The notes under the pieces were generated by a model. The model searched no databases. It was not told the origin of the DNA and was given only the letters and a program-made list of their open reading frames with translations. A stretch of 60,000 bases of DNA from Mesostigma viride (taxonomy: Eukaryota; Streptophyta; Mesostigmatophyceae; Mesostigmatales; Mesostigmataceae), in the NCBI GenBank assembly GCA_009746045.1, contig RPFO01000154.1, forward strand, positions 2,869,993 through 2,929,992, in the 5' to 3' direction. Position 1 is the stretch's first letter; every line of letters begins with the position of its first letter. Position numbers and translations under genes: made by a program. Below, one piece after another: positions 41,021 to 52,120 of this stretch.

Positions 41021-42359
41021 ATGCATATGTGATGGCTGCCTAGTACAGTGTGGATCGAGACGTCGATCCTCTGGAGGATCGAGCGACGTGGCCACGCGCC
41101 TAACTGCCTGATCTGGCCTGCGTGCCCCCCCTCCCCCCGCCCACCCAGTGTCACTTCCCGCCTATATATCTGCATGCCTGATCCTCCCCGCCCCCCGCCG
41201 CGACCCGGCTCCACCCACCCGCTGGTGCGGCCCATGCACCACTAGCTTCCATTCCTGCAATTTGCTGCTACAAAGTTGCGTTGATCCTCCCGCCACTGGC
41301 CTCTTCCCAGAAACTGAATAAGAAATTTCCGCGTCCACGAGAGCCTTACTCGCCCCCCCCCAGCCCTCAATTTAGTCCTGTACGTTCTTCTTCCCTGCGC
41401 TACCGCCCCCCGGCCTTGAGCCTACTTCCCGTGCCATACATTTTGCAGCCGAGCTGCCATGCCATTTTGCAGCAGTGCTAACTACTACGGTACCCCATGC
41501 ACCGGCTGCGAGCCCCTCCCATGCGCCCGCCCTTTCATGCAGCGTTAAGGTACATGTACCTAGGATATATGAAGTAAGACAACTATGCCTGGACGCATGC
41601 ATGGCGATCCAACGCCGTGGAAGGACTAGGGTAGTTGTCTGAGAGGAAGGCCGCGTGGCTATCTCTAGGAGGACCTGCATTGAGGGAGACAGAGGGTAAC
41701 AAGAAAGGTTGATAGGGAAAACACACGCACACACATACACACACACACACACCACCACCACCACCACCACCACCACCACCGACAACAAAAGCAACCCAAA
41801 CCAAGAAGGAAAAGAGGGAACGCATACACACATACACGAAGGGGCTAAAAGAAAAAGCAAGGAGGATACATTACAAAGGGGAAATGAAAAAAGAAAAAGA
41901 AAGAAAGAAAAAAGAAAAGAAAATGTGAATGAATAGTAATAATACAAACAGTAATAAATAAAGACTAAGTAAAGAGTAATAATGATCACAAAAACAAAAA
42001 TGGAATAAAGAAAGAGGTCATTGCTGGGATATGGCGAGGCACAGGCGATGTTGGATAATGGGTCAGGAGTTCGATGTTTCAGCGCCCATGGTGCCCGGCC
42101 GGGGGTCTCCTGTCCAACAGGGTCTATGTACACCTAGCTGATACCCTAGGATAACTCTGTCGGACAACAGATCTACGTTGAGTAAACTCGTGCTCTCGTT
42201 GGGGAGTCACGAAGTAACCTCGATGTATCAAAGAGACAACCAGCGTTGTATGGATGAATGTGGGCACACAATCCTACCGGTCTGTTCTATCTAGATGGAG
42301 CTAGACCCTATCGGTCGCTCAGGACTGGCATTCTTCCCATAGGTGCGAATACACTTCTT
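41021..42359. other. Low-complexity, gene-free stretch
   Basis: It includes a CACACA/CACCAC microsatellite at about 41725-41780 and an A/G-rich run at about 41845-41935. Long frames here are compositional. No motif-bearing ORF. Confidence 0.6.
41725..41780 (+). repeat. (CA)n followed by (CAC)n microsatellite
   Basis: ACACACACATACACACAC grades into about ten CAC/ACC units. It is simple-sequence DNA with no coding support. Confidence 0.9.
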
Positions 42360-42560
42360 CCCCACAGCAGGGGGGGCATTGTCCTCGACTATCTGGGCCC
42401 ACTTGGCCTTGTCCTACATCTTTTTCCAAATCACAGTCAGGCCTAGGCCCCCCATATCCTCTACCAGTTGCTCTTTGAATGTGCGGGCCTTAAGGCGTCT
42501 AACATTGTTGGGCCCATCCCACGTGAGGAGGTGCCTGCCAGGCTGAGCGACGACCAATAT
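42360..42560 (-). pseudogene. LINE C-terminal fragment (e)
   Basis: The minus strand reads QPGRHLLTWDGPNNVRRLKA, then RTFKEQLVEDMGGLGLTVIW, a stop, and DKAKWAQIVEDN in the same frame. It is the last part of a LINE ORF2 and matches fragments (a), (c) and (d). It lies only about 45 bp beyond the 3' end of the Psb27-like coding sequence. Confidence 0.7.
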
Positions 42561-42604
42561 GATTTGTTTAGTTTTTTTACACATCCAAGCAGACAATTGT
42601 GCCA

Positions 42605-44736
42605 TTACAACCGTTCAGATGCATTATCCAACAGACCCAAAATCAAATTTCTCGTTTCCGCATTCAGAGCTGCCCGTGGCCCGTTGGCGGAGTAAAACTT
42701 GCCCAGCTCACGAATGGCTGTGGTGATGTTGATGCATGTTTCCTGCGAGAAATGGCGCACAGTAGATGGCCAGAACAACATTCGCAGCATGGCTTAGCCA
42801 GCACAGACCACAGGCTACACAAAGCATTGATTGGCAAGGGCGGCCCCATCGGTTTGATGGGCCGGTTTCAACGATTCTAGGAAGCCTTTTTCTGGCAAGG
42901 AGTGATTTACGTATGCTGCATGCAGCCGGATAAATGATATATTATTACCTGTGCTACTATGTAGAGTACCTGTGCTACTATTAGAGTCACTAATATGTAA
43001 TAGTGTGAAACTATGTAGAATAACTATGAATATGCTGATACCTAACCCTCGCAGAGAGGAGGTCAAACACTTCCATATGTATGTATGGGGACCTTGGTGA
43101 CGTCGGCTGCAATTAAAAAACTAACAACCTTGTCTCCTCAATCTATCGTGGTCACTGCTATGTTAATGCATGTCCCAGGCCAGAATGCATGCACACTGCT
43201 AGCAATGGAGGACTTGCGCTCACGCCATCTGCCACCAAGGTGCTGATTTCACTGCCACTCGCACACAAAATTGTCTGTACCACCATGACCATGTTGCCTA
43301 TCGGCTAGAAGACGTGCAAGCTGCCAACAGCAGTGCATGGCCATACCTGCCCCAACAAACGCTGTTATTTAAATTGCTATTTGGATAAAGTTTATCATTG
43401 AACATGTTCTTACTAGACGTTTGCGTAGAGAATATTGTGATTCACATCAGTGGCCACCCGCTGGTTGCGCTGCCCCTCGGGGACAAGATGGTCGCTACCC
43501 GCATGACCATGTTGCCCCATGTCCTAGAGGCTAGAACGTGGCTAGTTGTAAGGGACTCACGTCATTGGCGACCAGCTGGTTGCGCTGCCACTCGGAGACA
43601 AACTTCTTGACCAACTCCTTAGCGCCATCGGCCGAGCGCCGCATCTCAAACTCAGACGCGCCGTCCGCCTCCTTGTTGATCGTGGTCCTGCACGCAGTAG
43701 GGAGGCAGAGACAGCGAGAGCACAGGGGAGGAGGGACGGCAAGGGAACGCGAGGTGAGGTGGCGAGGAGGGATACAGGCCCGTCCGTATCCTTGAAGATT
43801 CTAGTCCTGTGCACAAGCAGACGGAGAAGAGAATGAGCCAAGGAAGAAAACGGTGAGGCGGCAAGGAAGGCCATAGTGTCGTCCGCCTCCTTCTTGATCG
43901 TGGTCCTGCACACAGGAGGGGGGGGAGGAAAAGGAGGCCCGGGGAGGAGAAAGAGGGCGGCGTGCCCAACAAGTGCAAGGCAACAATTCTAGTTGCTAAC
44001 TCACACGCATGTGAGGCAGCCATGACGCTAGTGCTGCCAAATATGTGGTACGCTTCCATACAAACCACTGCCACGCGCCACCACCCATGCACTCCAGCGC
44101 CGTGATCAGGTTCTTGGCATCCTTGCGGTATTGCTCAGCCCCCCGCCCCCCCCACACCACACCACCACCAACCCCACCAACCCCCCCCCCCCCCCCCCAC
44201 GCACACACACACATACACACACACACACCAGCTAGGTATTTCACTAAAAGTACGGCACAACCATGCGACCCGCTACATCAAGCCACCACCCACGCACTTA
44301 AGCGCCGCGATCAAATCCTTGGCGTCCTTGACGTATTGCTTGGGAAGCGCGGGGCGTGACATCGGCAGCTCCCCCTCCAGTAGTGAGGCACCCCCGCCGC
44401 CACTCTCGAGCCTCAAGCCCGCCCTCAAACCAGTTGTGGGCACGCCCACAGACGCATCAGCTAGGTCCGAGATTACTGGAGCAGTTCTGGCATCCGTGAA
44501 CATCCATTCATGGCCATCTTGTAGTGCGATTGCGTGGGTGACGGCAGGAAGGGTGGACCCTCGGCTGCCATCTGTCACGAATTCGAGCGGCAGCGACGCG
44601 GCCTGGGCGGTGCCGGGGGATAGTGAGGGGAGGCCTACGCTGCCACTCGCCAGCCACCCGCCAGGTGGCAGAGCGGGGAGGCCCACGAGGAGGGCCGCTG
44701 CGGGGAGGAGGGCTGCGAGGGCGTGCTTGCGGGCGC
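42605..44736 (-). CDS. Psb27-like thylakoid lumen protein (photosystem II assembly), N-terminus incomplete
   Basis: Three exons join in phase on the minus strand: 44736-44298, 43687-43561 and 42742-42605. Exon one carries a hydrophobic targeting segment (ARKHALAALLPAAALLVGLP) and an AQA-type cleavage site, a linker, then KQYVKDAKDLIAALK. Exon two adds TTINKEADG...AKELVKKFVSEWQRNQ. Exon three adds NITTAIRELGKFYSANGP and ends DNASERL. This is the pattern of Psb27 (about 110-residue mature four-helix protein), which binds CP43 in the lumen during photosystem II assembly and repair. Splice sites: acceptors CTACCAG, GTGCAG, CTCGCAG; donors GTGCGT, GTGAGT. The transit-peptide exon lies upstream, unresolved; candidates start at 45002 and about 45943. 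Duplicated exon edges lie in both introns. Confidence 0.7.
43438..43493 (-). repeat. Decayed copy of the end of Psb27-like exon 2 plus donor region
   Basis: The minus strand GAGGGGCAGCGCAACCAGCG, followed by GGTGGCCACTGATGTGAA, parallels the true exon end (GAGTGGCAGCGCAACCAGCT, then GGTCGCCAATGAC before GTGAGT). It lies about 120 bp downstream in the intron. Confidence 0.75.
43780..43925 (-). repeat. Two extra copies of the intron end plus start of Psb27-like exon 2
   Basis: CAG-GACCACGATCAAGAAGG (exon-like start 43905) and CAG-GACTAGAATCTTCAAGG (43806) precede the used CAG-GACCACGATCAACAAGG (43687). Spacing is 99 and 119 bp. Each copy has a C/T-rich stretch ending in an AG, so each could act as an acceptor; the 43905 copy keeps the reading TTIKKEADD. 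Confidence 0.85.
44093..44133 (-). repeat. Duplicate of the 3' part of Psb27-like exon 1
   Basis: CAATACCGCAAGGATGCC, then AAGAACCTGATCACGGCGCT, repeats the end of exon 1 (CAATACGTCAAGGACGCC...) and the same following intron start, GTGC(A/G)TGGGTGGTGGC. It encodes QYRKDAKNLITALE and ends in the same phase, so it could be an alternative or cryptic exon. Confidence 0.75.
44140..44235 (+). repeat. C-rich and (CA)n simple repeats in a Psb27-like intron
   Basis: Runs of C (about 18 in a row near 44180-44198) followed by CACACA repeats separate the two copies of the exon-1 end. Confidence 0.9.
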
Positions 44737-46500
44737 CTGGTAGGGGGCGGGGGTGCGTGCAGGGGGGTGCGTGTGGTCACGGGTGGGTGCGTGGGCAAAC
44801 GCGTTGGTAGGAATGTCATCAGCATTACTTGGTTGCTGGGAGGGTTGAGTAAGCGGTTATTTACAGGCAGGAGGAAGGGGAGCGTGACAACTGAGGCCAC
44901 CGTGACGCCTGAGGCCACAGGCACTGCACGGGATTTTGGGCGAGGCAACCCCTGTTGCAAACTGGTTGGAATTTGCTTGTCTAGTACATTGAGCCTGTGC
45001 ATGTGTGAGCATGGATGGAGATGGGAGACAAAGATGGGAATCGCAGGGGGGGAGATTCAAGGAACGGTAGGTAGGGGATCCACTTGGGTAACTGGAGTCA
45101 TCTGTCGCAACTGTTCATGCACCAGGTACCTTTGTGCCTTTGAAACCTGAAGTGATAGCATATAGCGGACATTCATTTCCACATGCATTGTACATACACA
45201 TGTCGTATTCAGCGTTGCGTAGGCAGACTCACGATCGGCGAAGCAGGCTGGTAAGCGGGACCGTGGGCAATGGCAGGCAGGGTGATAGCCCATGTGCTTC
45301 CAACATGCCAATCCATCCACCTGTCAACCGGTGGCTGGCGACAGTACCACCCCCACCCCCCACCCCAATAAATATCAAAATAAGTAGCGAGTACTTTACG
45401 CTGCCCAGTAGCCAGTTTCTTCCGTGCACTTGCAGAAATCTGGTTCACGTGGATGACAACAATGCTGGCATGCCAGGTGCCTAACTGATAAGTGGGGCAG
45501 GTCTGGCCTGTTTGGGGAGATGTCGGCCCAACGGCAAAGGGGGAGTGTGTCTGGGATTAGAAAACCCCTTTTTCGCCATTATTGTAGGCTGATTGAGTAG
45601 TTGGCACGGTCGTGCATGTGGACGCATGTTAGAACTCCTTGAAAATTCATTCAATACGCCTGAGGTCCGGTCTCTGCAACAGGCACTACTTACATTATAA
45701 TAAACTAAAGCTAGCTTGCCTTTCGCCTGTAAATAAGGCAGTGGCAGACGCAGCGATCACCTGAAACGGTGGACGATGCCTCGATGCTGCCGCGTTCAGT
45801 TCCAGCTGGCGAAATGGACTTGCGCGATTCGACGCTACCTGCAAGGCATATGCCAGCAGGCACTTGCGTGCTGTGACCCGGTGTGGCGCGACACGCGCCT
45901 GCTGGAACGTTGGACGGGGGCGTGCAGGGGAGAAGAGAGCATTCGAACAAAGCATTAAGTTCATCGATGTGAAAATCCACGATATTACTATGTATGGCTC
46001 GATTGTTATCAAATGTATTGCTTGACCACTATCCCCTGCCTCGAGATACCATGCCATTTGCGGACACATGCTGAAAGGGCTATGACACTGTCTGGAATAG
46101 CTTGAACCTTACCTGGACGAGAGCTCCTGGGCTTCAAATTACCAGGAGCCGAACATGGCGCGGCTAAGTTCGGTCCGATGGCGACAGCCACCACATGAGC
46201 AGGCATTGTGTTACTACACAGGCAAATTCCAGTCCACGAATGCCACCTCAGGGTGTCTGTCGCTTAAGGAAACTATGGAGGCACCACCAATTGAGTAAGT
46301 AGTTTGTCTCACGTGGCCTGGTGCGAGGATTTCCGATTTTATGCCTGCGGAGAATGGATTAGGCCAGGATTAGGCCTTTAGAGGAAGACGTGGCATAAAC
46401 TGTGACAGCCGATAGAGGGTAACGAACCCTATTAGGTAAACCCGACACTAGTACTAGTGTGGGTGGTTCCGCTTACTAGCACTGTAGATAGACACTAGTG
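44737..46500. other. Upstream region of the Psb27-like gene; transit exon probably inside
   Basis: Two minus-strand frames look like plastid transit peptides: 45002 (KQIPTSLQQGLPRPKSRAV...) and about 45943 (MLCSNALFSPARPRPTFQQA, with a CAG-GTAGCG donor-like junction). Neither could be joined to exon 1 in phase with confidence. No other gene is visible; 46440-46505 has ACTAGTACTAGTG palindromes. Confidence 0.4.
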
Positions 46501-46794
46501 CTAGTATAGTAACAACAATGTTAATTGTAGTCCGTTCATGATGCGTTCGGCGAAGTCTCGTCCAGTGAGGAACGCTCTATGTTGTTTGCCCGCATTTTGA
46601 CCGTATCTTGTAACGGTGAGAGTGGCTAGATGCGTGCCAACTGCCAAGTGTCCTTTATTGGACCAGCCTAACCTTCCTACCGTAATAGTTGCGGACGTCA
46701 CCGGCGTAAATTGTGACCGACGACCGCGTTGTGCGAACCTGGAGATGGAGGATACTGCAACCCTAGCTTTCCTGACGCCGAATAGAAGCGGCAT
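46501..46794 (-). CDS. Small hypothetical protein (97 aa), divergent to PEX14
   Basis: An ATG frame whose N-terminus (MPLLFGVRKARVAVSSISRF) has the basic, Ser-rich look of an organelle-targeting peptide. The rest (SATITVGRLGWSNKGHLAVG, GRDFAERIMNGLQ) has a balanced composition and ends in a hydrophobic LTLLLLY. No family recognised. Its start is 176 bp from the PEX14 start, head to head, suggesting a shared promoter. It could also be one exon of a larger gene. Confidence 0.45.
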   Translation of the reverse strand: MPLLFGVRKARVAVSSISRFAQRGRRSQFTPVTSATITVGRLGWSNKGHLAVGTHLATLTVTRYGQNAGKQHRAFLTGRDFAERIMNGLQLTLLLLY

Positions 46795-46970
46795 TAATTG
46801 TTGACACGACTTAGGGATTGAAAAAAACTACGCGTCTTTTTCTGATCAACCCCGCATCATATGATATGATACATGCGCAACATTCTTCATTTGGCATGGA
46901 AATGAGAACTGGGAAGACTCTGTAGTCTGGTTGCAAAGCATTCCTAACTTTGCGAGCACATAACCGAGCC
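46795..46970. promoter_or_regulatory. Putative bidirectional promoter between the 97-aa ORF and PEX14
   Basis: A 176-bp spacer between two divergent ATGs with an AT-rich block CATATGATATGATACATG in the middle. Promoter function is inferred only from the head-to-head arrangement. Confidence 0.4.
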
Positions 46971-49900
46971 ATGGCGGAATCAAATCCAAGTGAAGAACAA
47001 TTGGTTAGCAATCAGATCCCCGCCGAGGACAACCCGTTAGTAGCGGCGGCTCCAGCGGTTGTGGATGCTGCTCCTCAGAAGCCGGCTGTGGAGACCCCGC
47101 CGGCACCTGCAGTCGAAACCTCTGCTCCGGCCCCGGTTCCAGCCCCGGCGCCAGCACCGGCAGAAAACCTTCGAGAGGATCAAATTCAGAACGCGGTCAA
47201 GTTTCTGTCCCACCCTCGAGTGAAAGGCTCGCCCGAGCAGCAGCGGCGTGCGTTCCTGGAGAAAAAGGGTCTTACCGCGGCAGAGATCACCGAGGCGTTC
47301 AAGCGAGTCAAGGTGGGATTTCGGAATATCTAGTCAACTTGATGCCGTGGCGGGATTATGGCCTGTTCACCACTTTGGGGTGTCTGCATGCGGGGGTCGT
47401 GATTTGACGTCATGACAACCTCGGACGCGCATGTACTAAGTCTCTGTATCCTAAAAATTGTTTCCATCATGATACTAATGGAAACTGCCTTCAGAATTGG
47501 ATTCGACTCCATGGCTTACGAGCTAGCTTGTTGTCTTCACGTGTGGCGTGTGCATCATGGGTGTGGGGGGGTTACATTACAGCTTCTCACCCCCTGCCAC
47601 CCCTGCCACCCGTGCCGCCCACCGCCCTTGCTCCACTGTTTCATATGCTTTTGTCTTCCAGGACGAGGGAGGGGATGCCGCCACGCCCGGCCCAGACTCG
47701 ACCCCATCCGCCCCCACCCCGACCCCCACCCCTGCATACACCAGCCGGCCCTACCCACCGTCCACCAGCACCACTACCACACCATCTGCCTACGCCCCTC
47801 CTTCTGGCCAGTCCGGCCCCAGCCTCGTCCACCAGGCCCGCATGCAGCAGGGCGCGGGGCAGCATGGGCATCAGATGCAGCCTTATGCTGGTGCCGGAAA
47901 CTCTCTGCAGCTACAGCAGCAGCAGCAGCAGCAGCAGCAGCAAGCGCTGGCTCTGCGGCCGCCACCGCAGGCGCAGGGTGTGCGCTGGTCCCAGGCGGTG
48001 CTTGGGGCGGGTCTCCTCGCAGGGGCTGGCGTTTCGATTGCGTACGTGCTCCAGGTATGAACAGCCACGCGAGCCAAGCCCTAACCCCTAGATCTTGAAG
48101 ACACTTGCAGGCCCTAACCCCCGGACCCTATTCCCCAGTCGTGCGCCTTTGCCACGCGCCTCCACCGCCAGTGCCCTCCACCGTGTGTACCCTCCACTGT
48201 GCCTGCCCTCCAGCACGCCTGCCCTCCACCTCGCCTGCCTTGCTTCTCTGCACTTGTGGTGTGTTGATCCACCCACCGATGATGGGGGTCAACTCATCCC
48301 GTGGCTTGAACTCATCATGGCCGCGCGCCCCCCTTAAGCTCATCCTCCAGGTGTAGCAAGGACGGAAACCAACCCCTTTCTTTCTTTTTCCCTTTCCCTT
48401 TCTTTTTTCTTTTTTCGTTTTCTTTCTTTTTTTTCTGCGGGGAAGGGGAGGGGGGGGGGGGGCCATGGAATGGGCCGCCAGGTATGAAGACAGGCATCCC
48501 CAACCCCACTTGACTGCATGACTTGATTGGATATTATGATTATATAGCATGACTTGATTTGATCATATAGCATGACTTGATTAGATTATATACTACTGTA
48601 GAGAGAGGTATTAATTTTTTAGCATTGGCCGTGGGGTATCGTGTTGCGTGCCCGTGGCCATGGCCTCACCACAGGGGCATGTATTTGCTTACTTGATTAG
48701 CTTGAGTGATAAAGTAATAATAATAATAGTAATAATATTCAATCAAGCAACAGAGGTATCAAGGCATGGGGCGCTTTGGTTGGCCACGCCCAATTGGTCG
48801 GTTCATTGGTTGTCTACGCAGCCTAAATTCCTCTTACATTGTGTGTGCTATCTATTTGAGGCCACGCGCAAAAGGAAGGTGACCCAGGGCTGACCCCATC
48901 CGCACTATACCCAAGCAAACGGACCCCGTAGGGTGGGCCCGCCCTTGTGAGACGCAACGCTCGGTGCGCCCTGCCCATGCCCCTCACGTGGACAGTTTGT
49001 GGGTGTGGGACAGTTTGTGGGGACGCATTATTCGTGGTGACCAATCATGTGGTGGGCAATCAGGTGACCTTGTGGATGAGTTTTGTGAGCGTGTGTCAGG
49101 TGTGTGAGTGTGGGTGATGTTTGTGAGCGTGTGTCAGGTGTGGGAGTGTGGATCAGGTTTGTGAGCGGGTCAGGAAATCTTGGGCTCAGACTGGCACCTG
49201 CGACGTGGCATCTCGTCCATGCATGGGCACGGTTGTGCGCAGCTATAGGTAGCTACATGTAGGCATATGCCTGGCTGACGTGTTTGTAGCGCCCATGCAG
49301 GGGGCAACCTTGCTGCCATCTGTGTACCCCCTGTCATGTTCCTGTGACGAAAACTCTTTTTTTTCCGAATAATGTAGATTGACCATGTGTATTGACCATG
49401 TAGATAATCCATGGTAATTTCATACCACTGGTGTTGACGACGTTGATGTTACTCCGGATGTTAGATCATGATTCTACTGTGTTATACTGTACTGTACGCC
49501 GGTCACTGTACACGAATACCCTCGGATGCGCATGTGAGATCAATAACTGGCAAGTTCTTAGTCCGCGATGTACTGTTCTCAAGTTCTTAGTCCGGTCACT
49601 GTACACGAATACCCTCGGATGCGCATGTGAGATCAATAACTGGCAAGTTCTTAGTCCGCGATGTACTGCATCAAGCAATGCTATGTACTGCATCAAGCAA
49701 TGCTAGGTACTGCATCAAGCAATGCTAGGTACTGCATCAAGCAATGCTAGGTACTGCATCAAGCAATGCTATGTACTGCATCAAGCAATGCTATGTACTG
49801 CATGATATTTTTAATACATGTTACATTTTCACTTTGACAATGTTTTGGATGGGTCATGGGAATCTGCCAATTGTGACAATTTCGTCTTTGTGTTCTTTTC

Positions 49901-52042
49901 TCGTGTTGTACCCTGTGTGCGATCGCATGCGTGCTTCCTCCGTGCGGTGGCTTCCTGCGGCGGCCCGATTCCGGTGCGGATTTGGGATTGGGTGGACCTT
50001 GTCCATTTCTGTGTGTGTGGTGGTGGTGGTGGTGGGGAGTGGGGGGATGACTGGTTGGGCATGGGTTGACTTTGTGGGTTTATGGACTGGTTTCTGGGAG
50101 GGTTTACGGGTGGGTTTACGGGTGGGTTTGTGGGTGGGTTTATGGGTAGGTTTATGGGTGGGTCTATGGGTGGGTCTATGGGTGGGTCTATGGGTGGGTT
50201 TATGGGTGGGTTTGTGGGTTGGTTTATGGACGGGTTTATGAGGGTTTGTGGGTGGGTTTGTGGGTGGGTTTGTGGGTGGGTTTGTGGGTGGGTTTGTGGG
50301 TGGGTTTTTGGGTGGGTTTGTGGGTGGGTTTGTGGGTGGGTTTGTGGGTGGGTTTGTGGGTGGGTTTGTGGGTGGGTTTGTGGGTGGGTTTGTGGGTGGG
50401 TGTGTGGGTGGGTTTGTGGGTGGGTTTGTGGGTGGGTGTGTGGGTGGGTTTGTGGGTGGGTGTGTGGGTGGGTTTGTGGGTGGGTTTATGGACGGGTTTA
50501 TGAGGGGTTGTGGATGGGTTTGTGGGTGGGTTTGTGGGTGGGTTTGTGGGTGGATTTGTGGGTGGGTTTGTGGGTGGGTTTGTGGGTGGGTTTGTGGGTG
50601 GGTTTGTGGGTTGGTTTGTGAGTAGGTTTATGGGTGGGTTTATGGGCGGGTTGATGGACGGGTTTATGAGGGGTTTGTGGATGGGTTTGTGGTTGAGTTT
50701 GTGGTTGGGTTTGTGGGTGGGTGCATTGGTGGCGGCTATTCCACCAGCGGCTATTCAACCCGCACGCGCGCAGCAAGGAACAGATGCGGCTGGAGATGCA
50801 GGTATGTGTGCGTTGCGGTTTAGGACCACCCAATATTTTGTCGAGACACGCACACAGATCGCTGGAGATGCAGGGGAGTGACAGAAGGGGCGGTGAGACA
50901 TGGCGTTGTGGTGCAGGAAACCAGACTGTACACGTAGACACAATGGTGGGTGGAACTTCGGGTGGGGGCAGTTCTAGTGGCGAGGCATTATGGCTGGTCT
51001 GAGGAGTACCTGGTTTCTAGACATAGACCAAACGATGGCTTGAGATGCAGGTGAGACAAGGCGTGAGGTGTGGAAGATTTGAATGGAGACACACAGGAAT
51101 GATTGCTTGGGATGCATTTGAGTGACGGAATGAGCGGTGAGGCAAGGCGTGGCGGTGGTGAGGAATGCCCAGACTACAGACATAGACACAAGGACTGTTG
51201 GAGATGCCGGTGGGACGTGGCTTGGTGCCGCAACAATGCCCAACCATGGTCCATGGATATGCACAATGCCAATTTATTGTTCACTAAAGATATACACACA
51301 AGATTTGCTGGGGATGCAGGTGGGTACTGAAACTAGTGGGGGGCCATCGCCGCGCTGTAGAGACCCGGTCAATAGACGTCTACACGCACAATCGGTTACT
51401 GGAAATGCAGGTGAGCAGGGCATGCGGAGCATTTTGTTGACTCGCCACCATAGTGGTGCGCCAGGCTGCACCCCTTGCACTCGCCCAGTCGCCCAGTGGC
51501 CTGCCCTCTTTCTGTTCTCATGATTGAAGGAGCACAGCATTATTGCAAGCTGTAGTGGCGGATGGTGCTGCGGTGCTTGGTGCACAGGCTCGCATACCAT
51601 TGTTGTCCCCCCCGCCCCTACCCCAGGAGCATCCGTGGTGTCTTGTGTGCGCTCGGCCTACGGGTTGCCATGGAGTCCCACAAGCTTTGTCTTGCCCCTT
51701 GCCCCCACGAGGCGCGACGCGTGGTGCGGGATGCGATGGCGTACGTATTGTGATGGATGGCCCTTTTCCTTTGCTATCGTTGCTCATCATCATAGATTGC
51801 GCCGTTATCATCGTCGCTGTCCTTGGCATGACGTGTGACAGGAGCGGCGCGCGGTGCTGGACGCGACGGAGGCGGCGGCGGCCGCGGCCGAAAAAGCCGT
51901 TGCCCGCGTCGAGGCGCTCGTCGACGCGCGCAATGAAGGTGGGGGGTGGGGTGGGGTGGGGTATTGCGCGCGACGAAGGTGTATTTGTGTGTGTGTGGGG
52001 CGGGGGGCGGGGGGGGGGAAGTATTGCACGCAACTAAGGTGT

Positions 52043-52120
<78 letters not shown>

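Larger units (their letters stand above)
48055..50747 (+). other. PEX14 intron 2 (2.7 kb), packed with tandem repeats
   Basis: It contains, in order: a CT-rich tract (48370-48440), three units of GCATGACTTGATT (48518-48590), two units of GTGAGCGTGTGTCAGGTGTG (49085-49165), a 93-bp duplication, a 22-bp repeat array and a 12-bp minisatellite (listed separately). No gene was seen. Confidence 0.8.

Noticed and set aside
46440-46505. ACTAGTACTAGTG and ACACTAGTGCTAGTA as terminal repeats of a small transposon
   Set aside because: The arms are short, imperfect and only about 50 bp apart, with no target duplication.
49669-49803. CRISPR-like regular 22-bp repeats
   Set aside because: Units are directly adjacent with no unique spacers, and the setting is a eukaryotic intron; it is a minisatellite.
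49744-50941. ORFs rich in Val-Gly-Trp or Pro-Thr-His-Lys
   Set aside because: Frames through the 12-bp minisatellite; its length (multiple of three) keeps all frames open.
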